From Chloroflexota bacterium (GTDB lineage Bacteria; Chloroflexota; Dehalococcoidia; Bin125): DNA of 64,000 bases. Made by a program: the position numbers and the translations under genes. This document shows positions 32,393-41,213 of the stretch, in pieces. The notes under the pieces are model-generated. The model was not told where the DNA came from, made no database searches, and saw nothing but the letters and a program-made list of their open reading frames with translations. Within the stretch, counting starts at the first letter, position 1. Each line of letters begins with the position of its first letter. The stretch covers positions 1 to 64,000 of the forward strand of contig QGNQ01000010.1 of the NCBI GenBank assembly GCA_003228175.2, read 5' to 3'.

Positions 32393-33637
32393 ATGCCCCT
32401 GCGCCTCGATCTCCGACGCCGCACCTCCCCCGCCGACACCCTCCGCCGGGCGGCCGCTGCCGAAGCGGACGCCGTCACCCAAATCCAGATCGAGCTCTGC
32501 GAAATCGCCGCCCCGGTCGACGCCGAGGCCCTGCGCGGCCAGGCCGTCGCGCGCTGGCTGCGCAGCAGCGGCTACGAAGTCCAGCACGACGCAATCGGCA
32601 ACGTCATCGCCCGACGGCCCGGTCGCAGCGCTGGTCCCGCCGTCGCCCTGTCCGCCCACCTCGACTCGGTCTTCCCGGCGCACCAGCCCGTCCGCGTCGC
32701 CCGCCCCGGCGAGCCCGATCCGTACCGCGCCACTCAGAGTGACGGCGACACGCGCGTCCCCGCCGGCGAACTGCGCGCCCCCGGCATCGCCGACGACGCC
32801 GCAGGACTCGCCGCCATGATCGCCTTCGCCCGCGCCTTCGCCCTCGCCGATCCGGCAACGGAGCGCGACCTCCTCTTCGTCGCCACCGTCGGCGAGGAAG
32901 GTCGCGGCGACCTCAAGGGCGCGCGCCACTTCTTCGCCCAACCACCGGGGCGGGAACTGCACGCCTTCATCACACTCGACCACCCGCAGGCCAACGTCAT
33001 CGTCCACCGCGGCGTCGCCAGCCGCCGCTACCTGGTCGAGTTCAACGGCCCCGGCGGTCACTCCTGGGGACACGCCGGTCGCTACAACCCCGCCCTCACC
33101 CTGGCCGACGCCGCCCGTCGCATCGGCGCAATCGCCACCCCAGAACAGCCCCGCACCACCTGCAACATCGGCGTCATGGCCGCCGGCCAGTCCGTCAACG
33201 CGATCCCGGAGCGGGCCAGCATGCAGATCGACCTGCGCAGCGAGGACCCCCGCGCCCTCGACACCTTGGACATCGCCGTCCAGCAGGCCATCCGCGACGC
33301 GCAGGACGCCTCCGCTGCAAATCTTCCGGAGGCCGGATCCAGCCTGCAACGCATCGGGGAACGGCCCGGTGGCGCAACCCCCGCCGACTCGCCGCTCGTC
33401 AGCGCGGCCCGCAAGGCGCTCGCCGCCGAGGGCTTCTCTCCCAAACTCGCCGCCGCCTCCACCGACGCCAACGCCGCCATGGCCGCCGGTGTGCCCGCCA
33501 TCTGCCTGGGCTGGGGCGGACGCTCCGGTGACCAGCACAGCCTGCGCGAATGGTTCGCACCGGAAGGTCGCGAGCGCACGCTGGCAGTGGTCGCGCGCCT
33601 CGTCGGTGGCCTCGCCGGCCTCCACGACTCCCCCTGA
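32393..33637 (+). CDS. M20-family zinc metallopeptidase/amidohydrolase
   Basis: A 414-residue M20 peptidase of the PepT/carboxypeptidase G2 type. Metal ligands and catalytic residues can be followed: His89 in SAHLDSVF, the bridging Asp near 134-135 in PGIADDAAG, the Glu-Glu pair in TVGEEGRGD, Asp in TLDHPQ, and His near the C-terminus in GDQHS. A dimerisation domain lies between (GVASRRYLVEFNGPGGHSWG). It is cytoplasmic, with no signal peptide. The substrate, a peptide or an N-acylated amino acid, is not evident from the context. Confidence 0.88.
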   Translation: MPLRLDLRRRTSPADTLRRAAAAEADAVTQIQIELCEIAAPVDAEALRGQAVARWLRSSGYEVQHDAIGNVIARRPGRSAGPAVALSAHLDSVFPAHQPVRVARPGEPDPYRATQSDGDTRVPAGELRAPGIADDAAGLAAMIAFARAFALADPATERDLLFVATVGEEGRGDLKGARHFFAQPPGRELHAFITLDHPQANVIVHRGVASRRYLVEFNGPGGHSWGHAGRYNPALTLADAARRIGAIATPEQPRTTCNIGVMAAGQSVNAIPERASMQIDLRSEDPRALDTLDIAVQQAIRDAQDASAANLPEAGSSLQRIGERPGGATPADSPLVSAARKALAAEGFSPKLAAASTDANAAMAAGVPAICLGWGGRSGDQHSLREWFAPEGRERTLAVVARLVGGLAGLHDSP

Positions 33638-33669
33638 TCGCCGCCCCCCGATCGCCTCACGACCGGCAC

Positions 33670-33675
33670 TACACT
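33670..33675 (+). promoter_or_regulatory. Leaderless -10 box before the NifU-like gene
   Basis: TACACT, seven bases, then ATG 33683; identical in box and spacing to the one before the adenosyltransferase gene. Confidence 0.5.
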
Positions 33676-33682
33676 GGCATCG

Positions 33683-34114
33683 ATGCCTCCTCAGCCCCCA
33701 AACGACGACGGCCTCTACAACGCCACCGTCCTGGACCACTTCCGCAACCCCCGCAACGCCGGTGAAATGGCCGACGCCAACGCCGTTGGCGAGGACCGCA
33801 ACCCCGTTTGCGGCGACCACATGCGCCTCATGCTCCGCATCGACGATGGTGTCATCGCGCGCGCCACGTTCCTGACCCGCGGCTGCGGCGCTGCCATCGC
33901 CACCAGCTCCGTCGCCACGGAGCTGCTCATCGGCCGCCCCCTCCACGACGCTCGCGGGCTCACCCGCCAGCACTTCGTCGACGCCGTTGGCGGCCTGCCC
34001 AAGAGCAAAGTCCACTGCTCCGTCTTGGCCGCCGCCGCCCTGCAGAAAGCCCTCGCCGTCTACGACACGTCCAACCCCGACACCATCAGCCCCCACACCG
34101 CTAGTGAAGCGTGA
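33683..34114 (+). CDS. IscU/NifU-type Fe-S cluster scaffold
   Basis: A 143-residue scaffold of the SufU/IscU family on which [2Fe-2S] or [4Fe-4S] clusters are built. The three conserved cysteines are Cys43 (NPVCGD), Cys68 (RGCGAA) and Cys112 (KVHCSV), with Asp45 after the first as usual. The N-terminal YNATVLDHFRNPRNAG is characteristic. No cysteine desulfurase adjoins. It is coupled by GTGA to the next gene. It could serve a molybdenum hydroxylase system, given the CoxM-like and MocA neighbours. Confidence 0.92.
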   Translation: MPPQPPNDDGLYNATVLDHFRNPRNAGEMADANAVGEDRNPVCGDHMRLMLRIDDGVIARATFLTRGCGAAIATSSVATELLIGRPLHDARGLTRQHFVDAVGGLPKSKVHCSVLAAAALQKALAVYDTSNPDTISPHTASEA

Positions 34115-34791
34115 GCGACGGCGGCTCCAGCCTCGTCCTGCCGGCCGGCTCCACGCTCGCTGCGCTCAACACCCCGGCCACCCCGCAAGCCCTTACCGAC
34201 GCGCTGGCGACTGCTAATGACCCCGCCAGCCACGACTCGGCATCGCTCGCACACGCACTCGCCTCCGGAACGGCCCAGGGCCTCACCGCCGCGCTGATCG
34301 CGCTCGATGCGCAGCTCCGCCTTGGCCCCACGCTGCTCCCACTCACCGACCGGCTCGCCATCGATGGTCGCGTCCTCCCTCGCGACGGCGAGGCCTTGGA
34401 CGCGATCGTCCTCCCCAGACGCAACGCCCCCTCCGCTCTCCGCGAGCACGCGGGCTTCCGCCTCGGCCTCGCCGCCCAGCTCACCACCCACCCGCCCACG
34501 CCCGCATCGCCTGGGCACGTCACAGATGCGCGACTGGTCTGGTGGGGCGTCGCGCCGGCGCCGCTCGTCGCCTACCAACTGGCCGCCGTCCTCCGCGGCC
34601 GATCCCTCACCCCCGCCCTGATCGACATCGCCGTTCAAACCGCCCGCGTCGAAGTGCAGCCCGCTGGCGCCGGCATGGAACTCAACCCAGCACGCCTACT
34701 CGCTGTTGAACAACTCTGCCGGGAAATCCTCACCACCCTGCAACCTCGCCCCGCCGCCCTCCCCGGACCGGCCCTCCCGGGAACCAGCTGA
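34111..34791 (+). CDS. Truncated CoxM-like flavoprotein (FAD-binding/CO dehydrogenase C-terminal type)
   Basis: A 226-residue protein resembling the C-terminal two-thirds of the medium FAD subunit of molybdenum hydroxylases. Suggestive segments are TAALIALDAQLRLG, the R-x-A-x-A-like HAGFRLGLAAQLT, and ARLVWWGVAPAPLVAYQLAA followed by LRGRSLTPAL. The N-terminal pyrophosphate-binding loop with AGGTDL is absent, so it would bind FAD poorly or not at all. No small Fe-S or large Mo subunit adjoins, though MocA lies 1 kb downstream. It is coupled to the NifU-like gene by GTGA. Decay product or a specialised accessory protein are both possible. Confidence 0.55.
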   Translation: MSDGGSSLVLPAGSTLAALNTPATPQALTDALATANDPASHDSASLAHALASGTAQGLTAALIALDAQLRLGPTLLPLTDRLAIDGRVLPRDGEALDAIVLPRRNAPSALREHAGFRLGLAAQLTTHPPTPASPGHVTDARLVWWGVAPAPLVAYQLAAVLRGRSLTPALIDIAVQTARVEVQPAGAGMELNPARLLAVEQLCREILTTLQPRPAALPGPALPGTS

Positions 34792-34839
34792 CGCGTATCC
34801 TCGCGCTTGCCACAGCGCAGCCGAGAACAGGAGCCACCC

Positions 34840-35757
34840 ATGCAGATCGGCCTCTCCGTCACCTCCGCCCATCCCCGCGAGCAACCGGCCACCGGCGCGC
34901 GTTTCATCGTCGAGCGGGCCGCCGCCGCCCGTGCCGCCGGCTTCGACTCCTTCTCCATCGGCGACCACCACGCCACCGGCCGCCCCTACATGCAAAACGT
35001 GCCCATGCTCGCCCGCTGCCTGGCCGAGCTCGGCGACATGCCTGTCATCCCCCTCTTCCTCCTGCCGCTCTGGCACCCGGTCCTCCTCGCCGAGCAACTC
35101 GGCACGCTGGCCGCCATCGCCGAGGGACCACTCGACTGCATCCTCGCCGTCGGCGACGACAACGCCCAATTCGCCCCCTTCAACGTCCCCCTCGACCAGC
35201 GGCGCGACCGCATGGAAGAGGCCCTGCCGCTCCTCCGCCGTCTGCTCACCGAAGAGCACGTCTCCCACGACGGCTGGCTCTGGCAGCTTGACGACGTCAC
35301 CATCAGCCCCCGCCCCCAGCGCCCGCCACACTTCTGGATCGGCGCCACCGCCCGCGTCGGCGTGCGACGAGCGGGCCGCGTCGGCGACGCCTGGCTCGCC
35401 GCCCCCGGCACACCCGAGGCCGTCCTCCGCGACCGCATGGCCCATTTCCGCGAAGCCGCCGACGCCAAAGGCCGCCTCGCCGGCGTCCCCGTCTTCCCCA
35501 TCCGTCGCGACGTCTTCATCGGCGTAAGCGACGCCGAAGCCAACGCCATCGCCGCTCCCGTCCTGGAGCGCGGCTACCGCGGCTTCGACCCCGACGTGCT
35601 GATCGTCGGCGGTCCCGAGACCGCGATCGCCCGCCTGCGTGAACTCGAGGAGATCGGCTTCGACCACACGCTGATCCGCTTCCTCCCGGTCGGTCAGGAC
35701 GCAATCCTGGAATCGATCGCGCGCGTCGGCCGCGACGTCATCCCGGCGCTCCGCTAG
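34840..35757 (+). CDS. LLM-class flavin- or F420-dependent oxidoreductase
   Basis: A 305-residue luciferase-like monooxygenase TIM barrel. DSFSIGDHHATGRPYMQNVP and LPLWHPVLLAEQLGTLAAI are typical, as is the late RPPHFWIGATARVGVRRAGRVGDAWL region. Members use FMN or coenzyme F420; since cofE and an F420 reductase are in the window, F420 is plausible. The ATG has AGGAG upstream. Its stop is directly followed by the MocA start. The substrate is unknown. Confidence 0.85.
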   Translation: MQIGLSVTSAHPREQPATGARFIVERAAAARAAGFDSFSIGDHHATGRPYMQNVPMLARCLAELGDMPVIPLFLLPLWHPVLLAEQLGTLAAIAEGPLDCILAVGDDNAQFAPFNVPLDQRRDRMEEALPLLRRLLTEEHVSHDGWLWQLDDVTISPRPQRPPHFWIGATARVGVRRAGRVGDAWLAAPGTPEAVLRDRMAHFREAADAKGRLAGVPVFPIRRDVFIGVSDAEANAIAAPVLERGYRGFDPDVLIVGGPETAIARLRELEEIGFDHTLIRFLPVGQDAILESIARVGRDVIPALR

Positions 35758-36378
35758 ATGCCCGGCATGATCGCTGGACTGATCCTCGCGGCCGGCGAGT
35801 CGCAACGCATGGGCCGCCCAAAAGCGCTACTCGATTGGGCAGCCAAGCCGCTGCTCCAACACCAGATCGACGAACTCCTCGCCGCGGGCTGCGACCCCAT
35901 TGTCGTCGTCCTCGGACACGACGCCGCACCAATCGAGACCGCGATCACCTGCGCCGCCCCCTGCCGCCTCGTCCGGAACGACGACTACCGCTCCGGCCGC
36001 GCCTCCTCCATCCGGGCCGGCGCGGGCGCCCTTCCCGACGACGCGACCGCGATCATCGTCGCCAGCGTCGACACGCCGCTTCGCGCGGCCACGGTCCGCG
36101 CCCTCGTCGAGCACTGGCAGACCGCCCAGCCCCGCTCCGCCATCGTCGTGCCGCGCCTCGCCGGTCGCAACGGCCACCCCGCCCTCTTCGACGCGGCCCT
36201 CCTCCCTGACCTGCGCGCCGTGCAGGAGTCCAGCCAGGGCCTGCGCGCCGTGCGACGCGCCCACACCGCCCGCACAGCCTTCCTCGATCTCGACGACCCG
36301 CTCGTCGCCCTCAACCTCAACACCCCCCAGGCATACGACGCCGCCCGCGCCGCCCACGGATCACGTTCACACGACTGA
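35758..36378 (+). CDS. mocA: Molybdenum cofactor cytidylyltransferase (MocA-like)
   Basis: A 206-residue nucleotidyltransferase that resembles MocA, which converts molybdopterin-Mo to the cytosine dinucleotide form used by the xanthine oxidase family. The GTP/CTP-binding signature LILAAGESQRMGRPKALL begins at residue 8, and VVVLGHDAAPIE, NDDYRSGRASSIRAG and VPRLAGRNGHPALF match the family. The substrate Lys is Lys22. MobA (guanylyl) and PurB-like transferases are alternatives; context with a CoxM-like neighbour favours MocA. ATG 35767 is an alternative start. Confidence 0.82.
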   Translation: MPGMIAGLILAAGESQRMGRPKALLDWAAKPLLQHQIDELLAAGCDPIVVVLGHDAAPIETAITCAAPCRLVRNDDYRSGRASSIRAGAGALPDDATAIIVASVDTPLRAATVRALVEHWQTAQPRSAIVVPRLAGRNGHPALFDAALLPDLRAVQESSQGLRAVRRAHTARTAFLDLDDPLVALNLNTPQAYDAARAAHGSRSHD

Positions 36379-36384
36379 TATGAT
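36376..36384 (+). promoter_or_regulatory. Extended -10 promoter of hopanoid locus II
   Basis: TG, A, TATGAT (36379-36384), overlapping the mocA stop. The transcript would start near 36391, about 57 bases before hpnH. Confidence 0.4.
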
Positions 36385-36447
36385 CCGCCCATCGCGCGCT
36401 CGCGACGGCCCACGACTAACGCGATCCGCGCGCGCCGGGGAGACAAC

Positions 36448-37455
36448 ATGGCGATCCCACTCAAACAGGCGGCCCACGTTGGCGCCTACATCGCCAAGCA
36501 GCGCCTCACACACACGCAGCGCTACCCGCTCACCCTCATGCTGGAGCCGCTCTACCGCTGCAACCTGGCCTGCGCTGGCTGCGGAAAGATCCAGCACGCC
36601 GACGAAATCCTCAAGGCGCAACTCACCCCCGAGCAGTGCTGGGCCGCCGCCGACGAGTGCGGCGCCCCCGTCGTCGCCATCCCCGGCGGCGAGCCCCTCA
36701 TGCACCCCCAGATCGACCGCATCGTGCAGGGACTCATCGCCCGCGGGAAATTCGTCTACCTCTGCACCAACGCCATCCTGCTCACACACAAGCTCGACAT
36801 CTTCGAGCCCAGCCCCTACCTCACGTTCTCCGTCCACATGGACGGCGTCCGTCAGGACCACGACGATTCAGTCTGCCGCGAAGGCGTCTACGACGTCGCC
36901 GTCGACGCCATCAAGCAGGCCAAGGCCCGCGGCTTCCGCGTCACCACCAACAGCACCTTCTTCCTCGGCGCCGACCCTGGTCGCGTGCGCCAAATGTTCG
37001 ACGAGATGATGGCCATCGGCGTCGATGGGCTCATGGTCTCGCCCGGCTACGCCTACGAGAAGGCCCCCGACCAGGAGCACTTCCTACAGCGCGAACAGAC
37101 CAAAGAGCTCTTCCGCGAAATCCTCCAGGACCCGCCCGATAGCTGGTCCTTCAACCACAGCACCCTCTTCCTTGACTTCCTCAAAGGTGAAGTGGAGTAC
37201 GACTGCACCCCCTGGGGGATGCCCTGCTACTCCGTGCTCGGCTGGCAGCGCCCCTGTTACCTCCTCGACGAGGGCTACACCCACACCTTCCAGGAACTCA
37301 TGGACGAGACCCAGTGGGACAACTACGGCCCCCGCTCCGGCAACCCCAAATGCCAGCAGTGCATGGTCCACTCCGGCTTCGAAGCCTCCGCCGTCATCGA
37401 CGCCTCCAGCAACATCGGCGCCGGCCTGCGCACCCTGCGCAAGGCCCTCGTCTAA
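36448..37455 (+). CDS. hpnH: Adenosyl-hopene synthase HpnH (radical SAM)
   Basis: A 335-residue radical SAM enzyme that attaches the 5-prime-deoxyadenosyl group to hopene, the first step of bacteriohopanepolyol synthesis. The cluster motif is CNLACAGC with Cys38/42/45, followed by IPGGEPLMHPQI. The N-terminus (MAIPLKQA, then LMLEPLYRCNLAC) and the C-terminal SPAD-like region with CQQC are typical, and length matches the family. GGGAGA precedes the ATG. It leads the hpnH-hpnG-hpnA operon, 21.6 kb from the genes that make hopene. Confidence 0.95.
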   Translation: MAIPLKQAAHVGAYIAKQRLTHTQRYPLTLMLEPLYRCNLACAGCGKIQHADEILKAQLTPEQCWAAADECGAPVVAIPGGEPLMHPQIDRIVQGLIARGKFVYLCTNAILLTHKLDIFEPSPYLTFSVHMDGVRQDHDDSVCREGVYDVAVDAIKQAKARGFRVTTNSTFFLGADPGRVRQMFDEMMAIGVDGLMVSPGYAYEKAPDQEHFLQREQTKELFREILQDPPDSWSFNHSTLFLDFLKGEVEYDCTPWGMPCYSVLGWQRPCYLLDEGYTHTFQELMDETQWDNYGPRSGNPKCQQCMVHSGFEASAVIDASSNIGAGLRTLRKALV

Positions 37456-37464
37456 GCGTCCTCC

Positions 37465-38250
37465 ATGCTCACAATCGTCACCGCCCTGCCCTGGGAGGCG
37501 GCGGCCTTCACCTCGCGACTGCGAGCGCGCCGCCGGATCGCTCTCGGGCCCGCGTCGGACTCCACCGCCTGGGCCCTGCGCGGGACGCGCGGGGGCCTCC
37601 AGCTCCGACTCATCGTCAGCGGCCCCGGCGAGGATCGCGCCCAGGCCGCCGCCCGCGCCCTCGCCGATCTCGACCCACCGGCCACCGGCATCCTCTCCAC
37701 CGGCGTCGCAGGCGCACTCGACCCAGCACTCAGCCCTGGCGCGCTCGTTCTCGCCACCCGCATCCAGCATCGACGCGCCGGCAGTGGCCGCCGCGGCCTG
37801 CCCATCGCCGCCACCCCCCACTTCCGCGACTGGCTCCACACCTCGCTCACGAGCGCCGGCCTCACGCCTGCCTCCGGCGACATCCTCTCCCGCGACGCGA
37901 TCCTGCGCAGCGCCGCCGACAAAGCAGAAGCGCTCAAGCAGACCCGATCCGTCGCGGTGCAGATGGAGGACTACCTCTGGGCCGAGCATGCCGCCGAGAT
38001 CGGTATTCCCTTCGCCTCCCTGCGCGCCATCCTCGACCCCGCCTCCGCCACGCTCCCCCCTGAAATCGAGGCCTGGGATCCGTCCCGTCCCTCCGCCGCC
38101 GCCGTCACAAGCGCCCTCCTCCGCCGGCCCACGCTCGCCCTCGCCCTGCCCAAGCTGGCCTGGCAGCGACGGAAAGCCGTCCGCTCGATCGACCGAGCCT
38201 TGGAGGCCATCGTCGCCGCCGGCTCCCCACCCCCTGAGAGCGACTCGTGA
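37465..38250 (+). CDS. hpnG: Adenosylhopane nucleosidase/phosphorylase HpnG
   Basis: A 261-residue nucleoside-phosphorylase-like enzyme that removes adenine from adenosylhopane, giving ribosylhopane. TGVAGALDPALSPGALVLAT (near residues 77-96) and SVAVQMEDYLWAEHA (near 168-182) match the phosphorylase fold and its conserved ME pair. Sequence similarity to general nucleosidases is weak by eye; the assignment rests on both motifs and its place between hpnH and hpnA. It ends in a GTGA overlap with hpnA. The last 40 residues form a basic helical tail. Confidence 0.88.
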   Translation: MLTIVTALPWEAAAFTSRLRARRRIALGPASDSTAWALRGTRGGLQLRLIVSGPGEDRAQAAARALADLDPPATGILSTGVAGALDPALSPGALVLATRIQHRRAGSGRRGLPIAATPHFRDWLHTSLTSAGLTPASGDILSRDAILRSAADKAEALKQTRSVAVQMEDYLWAEHAAEIGIPFASLRAILDPASATLPPEIEAWDPSRPSAAAVTSALLRRPTLALALPKLAWQRRKAVRSIDRALEAIVAAGSPPPESDS

Positions 38251-39254
38251 CCGTCGCGCTCGTCACCGGCGCAACCGGCTTCATCGGCGCCCACGTCGTC
38301 CGCGCCCTTCTCGCTCAAGACGACGTTGAGGTTCGCGCCCTCGTCCGCTCCGGCAGCGACACCCCCGCCCTCCACGGTCTGCCTGTCCAGCGCCTCACCG
38401 GCGACCTCACCGACGCCGCCTCCCTGCGCCACGCCCTCACCGGCGTCGACGTCCTCTTCCACCTCGCCGCCCGCTATGAGCTGGCCCAAAGCGACCACGA
38501 CTTGACGATGCAGACCAACGTGGCCGGGACCATCGCACTCATGCGCGCCGCCATCGACGCCGGCCTCGAACGCGTCGTCTACACCTCCTCCACCGCCGCT
38601 GTCGGATTCGCCGACCCGCACGGCGTACCCGCCGACGAGTCCCGCTGGCTCGACCCGGCCAACGCCGCCGGCCCCTACGAACTCAGCAAGCTCCGCGCCG
38701 AGCGGGCCCTGCACGCCCTCGTCCACGAAGAGGGCCTGCCTGCCGTCATCGTCAACCCCACCGCGCCCATCGGCCCCCTGGACCTGCGTCCCACCCCCAC
38801 CGGCCGCCTCATCCGCGACGCCGCACGCGGCCGCCTGCCCGGCTACATGCGCTCCGCCGGCCTCAACATCGTCGACGTGCGCGATGTCGCCCAAGGCCAC
38901 GTCCTCGCCTGGCGACGCGGCCGCATCGGCGAGCGCTACATCCTCGGCCACCAGGACGGCAATCTCACCATGGCAGAGATCGTCACGCGCGCCGCCCGCG
39001 CCGCGGGACGACGCCCACCCCGCCTGCCCGTCCCCTACCCCCTCGCCCGCGCCTACGCCCAGATCGACGAACGCCTCATCAGCCCCCGCCTCGGCCGCCC
39101 CCCCCAAGCGCCCATCGCCGGCGTCCGTCTCGCCCGCCACCGCCTCTGGTTCCGCGTCGACAAAGCCGTCCGGGAACTGGCGCTGCCCCAGTCCAGCCTG
39201 AACACCGCCTTTCACGACGCCGTCGCCTCGTTCCGCCCCAACCCGCCCGCCTAG
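38247..39254 (+). CDS. hpnA: Hopanoid-associated sugar epimerase HpnA
   Basis: A 335-residue extended SDR found in hopanoid loci. The dinucleotide motif TGATGFIGAHVVRAL is at residues 7-21 and the catalytic pair is Tyr144/Lys148 in YELSK, with the Ser in TSSTAAVG. Further typical segments are VIVNPTAPIGPLDLRPTPTG and NIVDVRDVAQGH. It is thought to act on the polyol or sugar side chain of hopanoids; its reaction is not settled. GTG is the start, overlapping the hpnG stop. Confidence 0.92.
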   Translation: MTVALVTGATGFIGAHVVRALLAQDDVEVRALVRSGSDTPALHGLPVQRLTGDLTDAASLRHALTGVDVLFHLAARYELAQSDHDLTMQTNVAGTIALMRAAIDAGLERVVYTSSTAAVGFADPHGVPADESRWLDPANAAGPYELSKLRAERALHALVHEEGLPAVIVNPTAPIGPLDLRPTPTGRLIRDAARGRLPGYMRSAGLNIVDVRDVAQGHVLAWRRGRIGERYILGHQDGNLTMAEIVTRAARAAGRRPPRLPVPYPLARAYAQIDERLISPRLGRPPQAPIAGVRLARHRLWFRVDKAVRELALPQSSLNTAFHDAVASFRPNPPA

Positions 39255-39279
39255 TCGTCCACCGCTTGCCGCTCGCGCC

Positions 39280-39309
39280 TTGACGACCTCTTTCCGCCGG
39301 TGCGAGACT
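39280..39309 (+). promoter_or_regulatory. Possible promoter of the OB-fold/thiolase pair
   Basis: TTGACG (39280-39285), 18 bases, GAGACT (39304-39309) with an extended TG at 39301. The -10 box matches only three positions, so this is weak. Confidence 0.25.
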
Positions 39310-39400
39310 CGAAAACACCCCCCGGAAGCGGGGCGGACTCGCCCGGCAAGACCGCGCGTCCGCCGCCCCCACCCACCCGCGGAGAGAAAGGGGCTCGCCT

Positions 39401-39868
39401 TTGGCTGACGCCACAGAACAGAAAATCGAACCGGGGCAGCGCCCCATCGTCGACTACCTGGAGCTGCCCTCCAACGACCTCAGCGACGCCTACATCAAGG
39501 CGCTCGTTAACAAAGACGGCTCCGCCGCCTTCCTCTACTCGCCCACCCGCCGCTTCGACAGCTCCACCGGCGACCTGGACCCGGACTCCCTGCAGCCCGC
39601 CCGGCTGGAGAACGAGGGCGAACTCTGGGTCTACACCATCGTGCACCAGTCCTTCCCGGGCGTTGAAACGCCCTTCATCGGCGCAATCGTCGACGTGCCG
39701 GTGCAGGGCCACCCGGACCTCAAGGTCGCCGTCCGCGCCAACCTCGTCGGCGTCGAGCCCGAGCCCGCCAAGATCGAACTGGGCATGAAGGTCCGCCTCC
39801 GCGCCCGCGCCGCCCGCAAGGACAAAGAGGGCAACGACGTCGTCATCCCGGAGTTCGTGCCGATCTAG
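39401..39868 (+). CDS. OB-fold protein of the DUF35 family lacking its zinc ribbon
   Basis: A 155-residue protein that pairs with thiolases of the SCP2 type. In the usual family an N-terminal rubredoxin-like zinc ribbon with four Cys precedes an OB fold. Here the OB fold is clear (ELWVYTIVHQSFPG, FIGAIVDVP, ANLVGVEPEPAKIELGMKV) but the ribbon region (about residues 33-60) contains no cysteine at all. It starts at TTG 39401 with AAAGGGG upstream and lies 88 bases before the thiolase gene. It probably stabilises or supplies acyl-CoA substrate to the thiolase. Confidence 0.72.
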   Translation: MADATEQKIEPGQRPIVDYLELPSNDLSDAYIKALVNKDGSAAFLYSPTRRFDSSTGDLDPDSLQPARLENEGELWVYTIVHQSFPGVETPFIGAIVDVPVQGHPDLKVAVRANLVGVEPEPAKIELGMKVRLRARAARKDKEGNDVVIPEFVPI

Positions 39869-39956
39869 CGACACATCTGGGGTAAACTGCTCAACAATCG
39901 TCTCCGTGCAAGAGGCCGGGGACCAAGCGCCGCCCACGCGGCGAAAGGGGAATCGA

Positions 39957-41111
39957 ATGGAAGACGTTTTTGTCGCCGGCGTAGGCATGATCAAGTTCGG
40001 TCGCTACCCGGAAGAAACGGTCGCCTCCCTCGGCGCCCAGGCCGTCAAACTCGCCCTGGACGACGCTGGCACGCAGCTCACCGACGTCGAAATGATGGCC
40101 GCCGGCAACCTCTACCGCACCAACATGGTGGGCCAGGACATCCTCAAAGAGATCGGCCTCACCGGCATCCCCGTCTACAACGTCGCCAACGCCTGCGCCA
40201 CCGGCGCAACCGCCTTGCGTGAGGCCTACTTCGCCGTCGCCTCCGGCGCCTACGACATCGCCCTGGCGGTCGGCGTCGAGCAGATGGGCAAGAAGGGCCT
40301 CCTCGGCGGCACCGGCGGCGGCGACCCCGCCTACATCACCGAAGGCGTCATGGGCACCGGCACCATGCCCGGCGTCTTCGGCATGGCCGGCATGGAGCAC
40401 ATGCGCAAGTACGGCACCACCCAGGCCCAATTCGCGCAGATCTCCGTCAAGAACCACGAACACGCCATGGGCAACCCCCTCAGCCAGTACCACGTCCAAC
40501 TCAGCCTGGAGGACGTGCTCAACTCCCGCACCGTCGCCTACCCCAACACCCTCTACATGTGCTGCCCCACCGGCGACGGCGCCGCCGCCGCCGTCCTCAT
40601 GAACAAGGACAAGATCAAGCAGTACACCCGCGAGCCAATCAAAATCGCGGCCTCCGCCCTCACCACCGACCCCTACACCCCGCGCGACCTCACCTTCCCG
40701 GACATCAACACGATGACCCGCAACGCCGCCGAGATCGCCTACGAGCAGGCCGGCCTGGGCCCCGAAGACATCGGCAGCGTCGAACTGCACGACTGCTTCG
40801 CCACGGCCGAGCTCCTGCACTACGAGAACCTCATGCTCGCCCCCGAGGGCGAGGGCGGCCGCTTCGTCGACGAGAAGCTCACCGACCTCTCCGGACCCCA
40901 GGGCGACAAGCGCTGGACCCCCGTCAACACCAGTGGCGGCCTGCTCTCCAAGGGCCACCCCCTGGGCGCGACGGGCGTTGCCAACGTCTGTGAGATCACC
41001 TGGCAACTCCGCGGCCAGGCGGGCGACCGCCAGGTGCCGAACTACAAGGCCGGCATGGCCCACGTCATCGGTCTCGGCAGCGCCTGCACGGTGCACATCC
41101 TCACCAAGTAG
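39957..41111 (+). CDS. Thiolase-family protein (SCP2-like acetyl-CoA acetyltransferase)
   Basis: A 384-residue thiolase. The acyl-accepting Cys80 is in NVANACATGA, HDCFA carries His278 and Cys280, and the C-terminal GGLLSKGHPLGATG includes His334. SCP2-type thiolases work in side-chain or fatty acyl degradation and in non-decarboxylative condensations, often in complex with a DUF35 protein such as the one just upstream. GAAAGGGG precedes the ATG. A strong terminator follows. Confidence 0.9.
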   Translation: MEDVFVAGVGMIKFGRYPEETVASLGAQAVKLALDDAGTQLTDVEMMAAGNLYRTNMVGQDILKEIGLTGIPVYNVANACATGATALREAYFAVASGAYDIALAVGVEQMGKKGLLGGTGGGDPAYITEGVMGTGTMPGVFGMAGMEHMRKYGTTQAQFAQISVKNHEHAMGNPLSQYHVQLSLEDVLNSRTVAYPNTLYMCCPTGDGAAAAVLMNKDKIKQYTREPIKIAASALTTDPYTPRDLTFPDINTMTRNAAEIAYEQAGLGPEDIGSVELHDCFATAELLHYENLMLAPEGEGGRFVDEKLTDLSGPQGDKRWTPVNTSGGLLSKGHPLGATGVANVCEITWQLRGQAGDRQVPNYKAGMAHVIGLGSACTVHILTK

Positions 41112-41133
41112 CGGCATCCGCATCGAAACGACA

Positions 41134-41163
41134 GAGGGCGCCTCTTCCGGGGCGCCCTCTTCG
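41134..41163 (+). terminator. Intrinsic terminator after the thiolase gene
   Basis: A 9-bp perfect stem, GAGGGCGCC (41134-41142) with GGCGCCCTC (41151-41159), an 8-base loop, and a short TTC tail. Confidence 0.75.
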
Positions 41164-41213
41164 ATCCTCAGGCCCTTCAGCGGCCTCGGTTGAGCCAGGC
41201 GAAAGGAGCGCGC

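Noticed and set aside
31682-34096. Minus-strand open frame of about 800 codons
   Set aside because: It runs antisense to MidA, peroxiredoxin, M20 and NifU-like genes, all with intact catalytic motifs, and reads as low-complexity Gly/Ala/Val.
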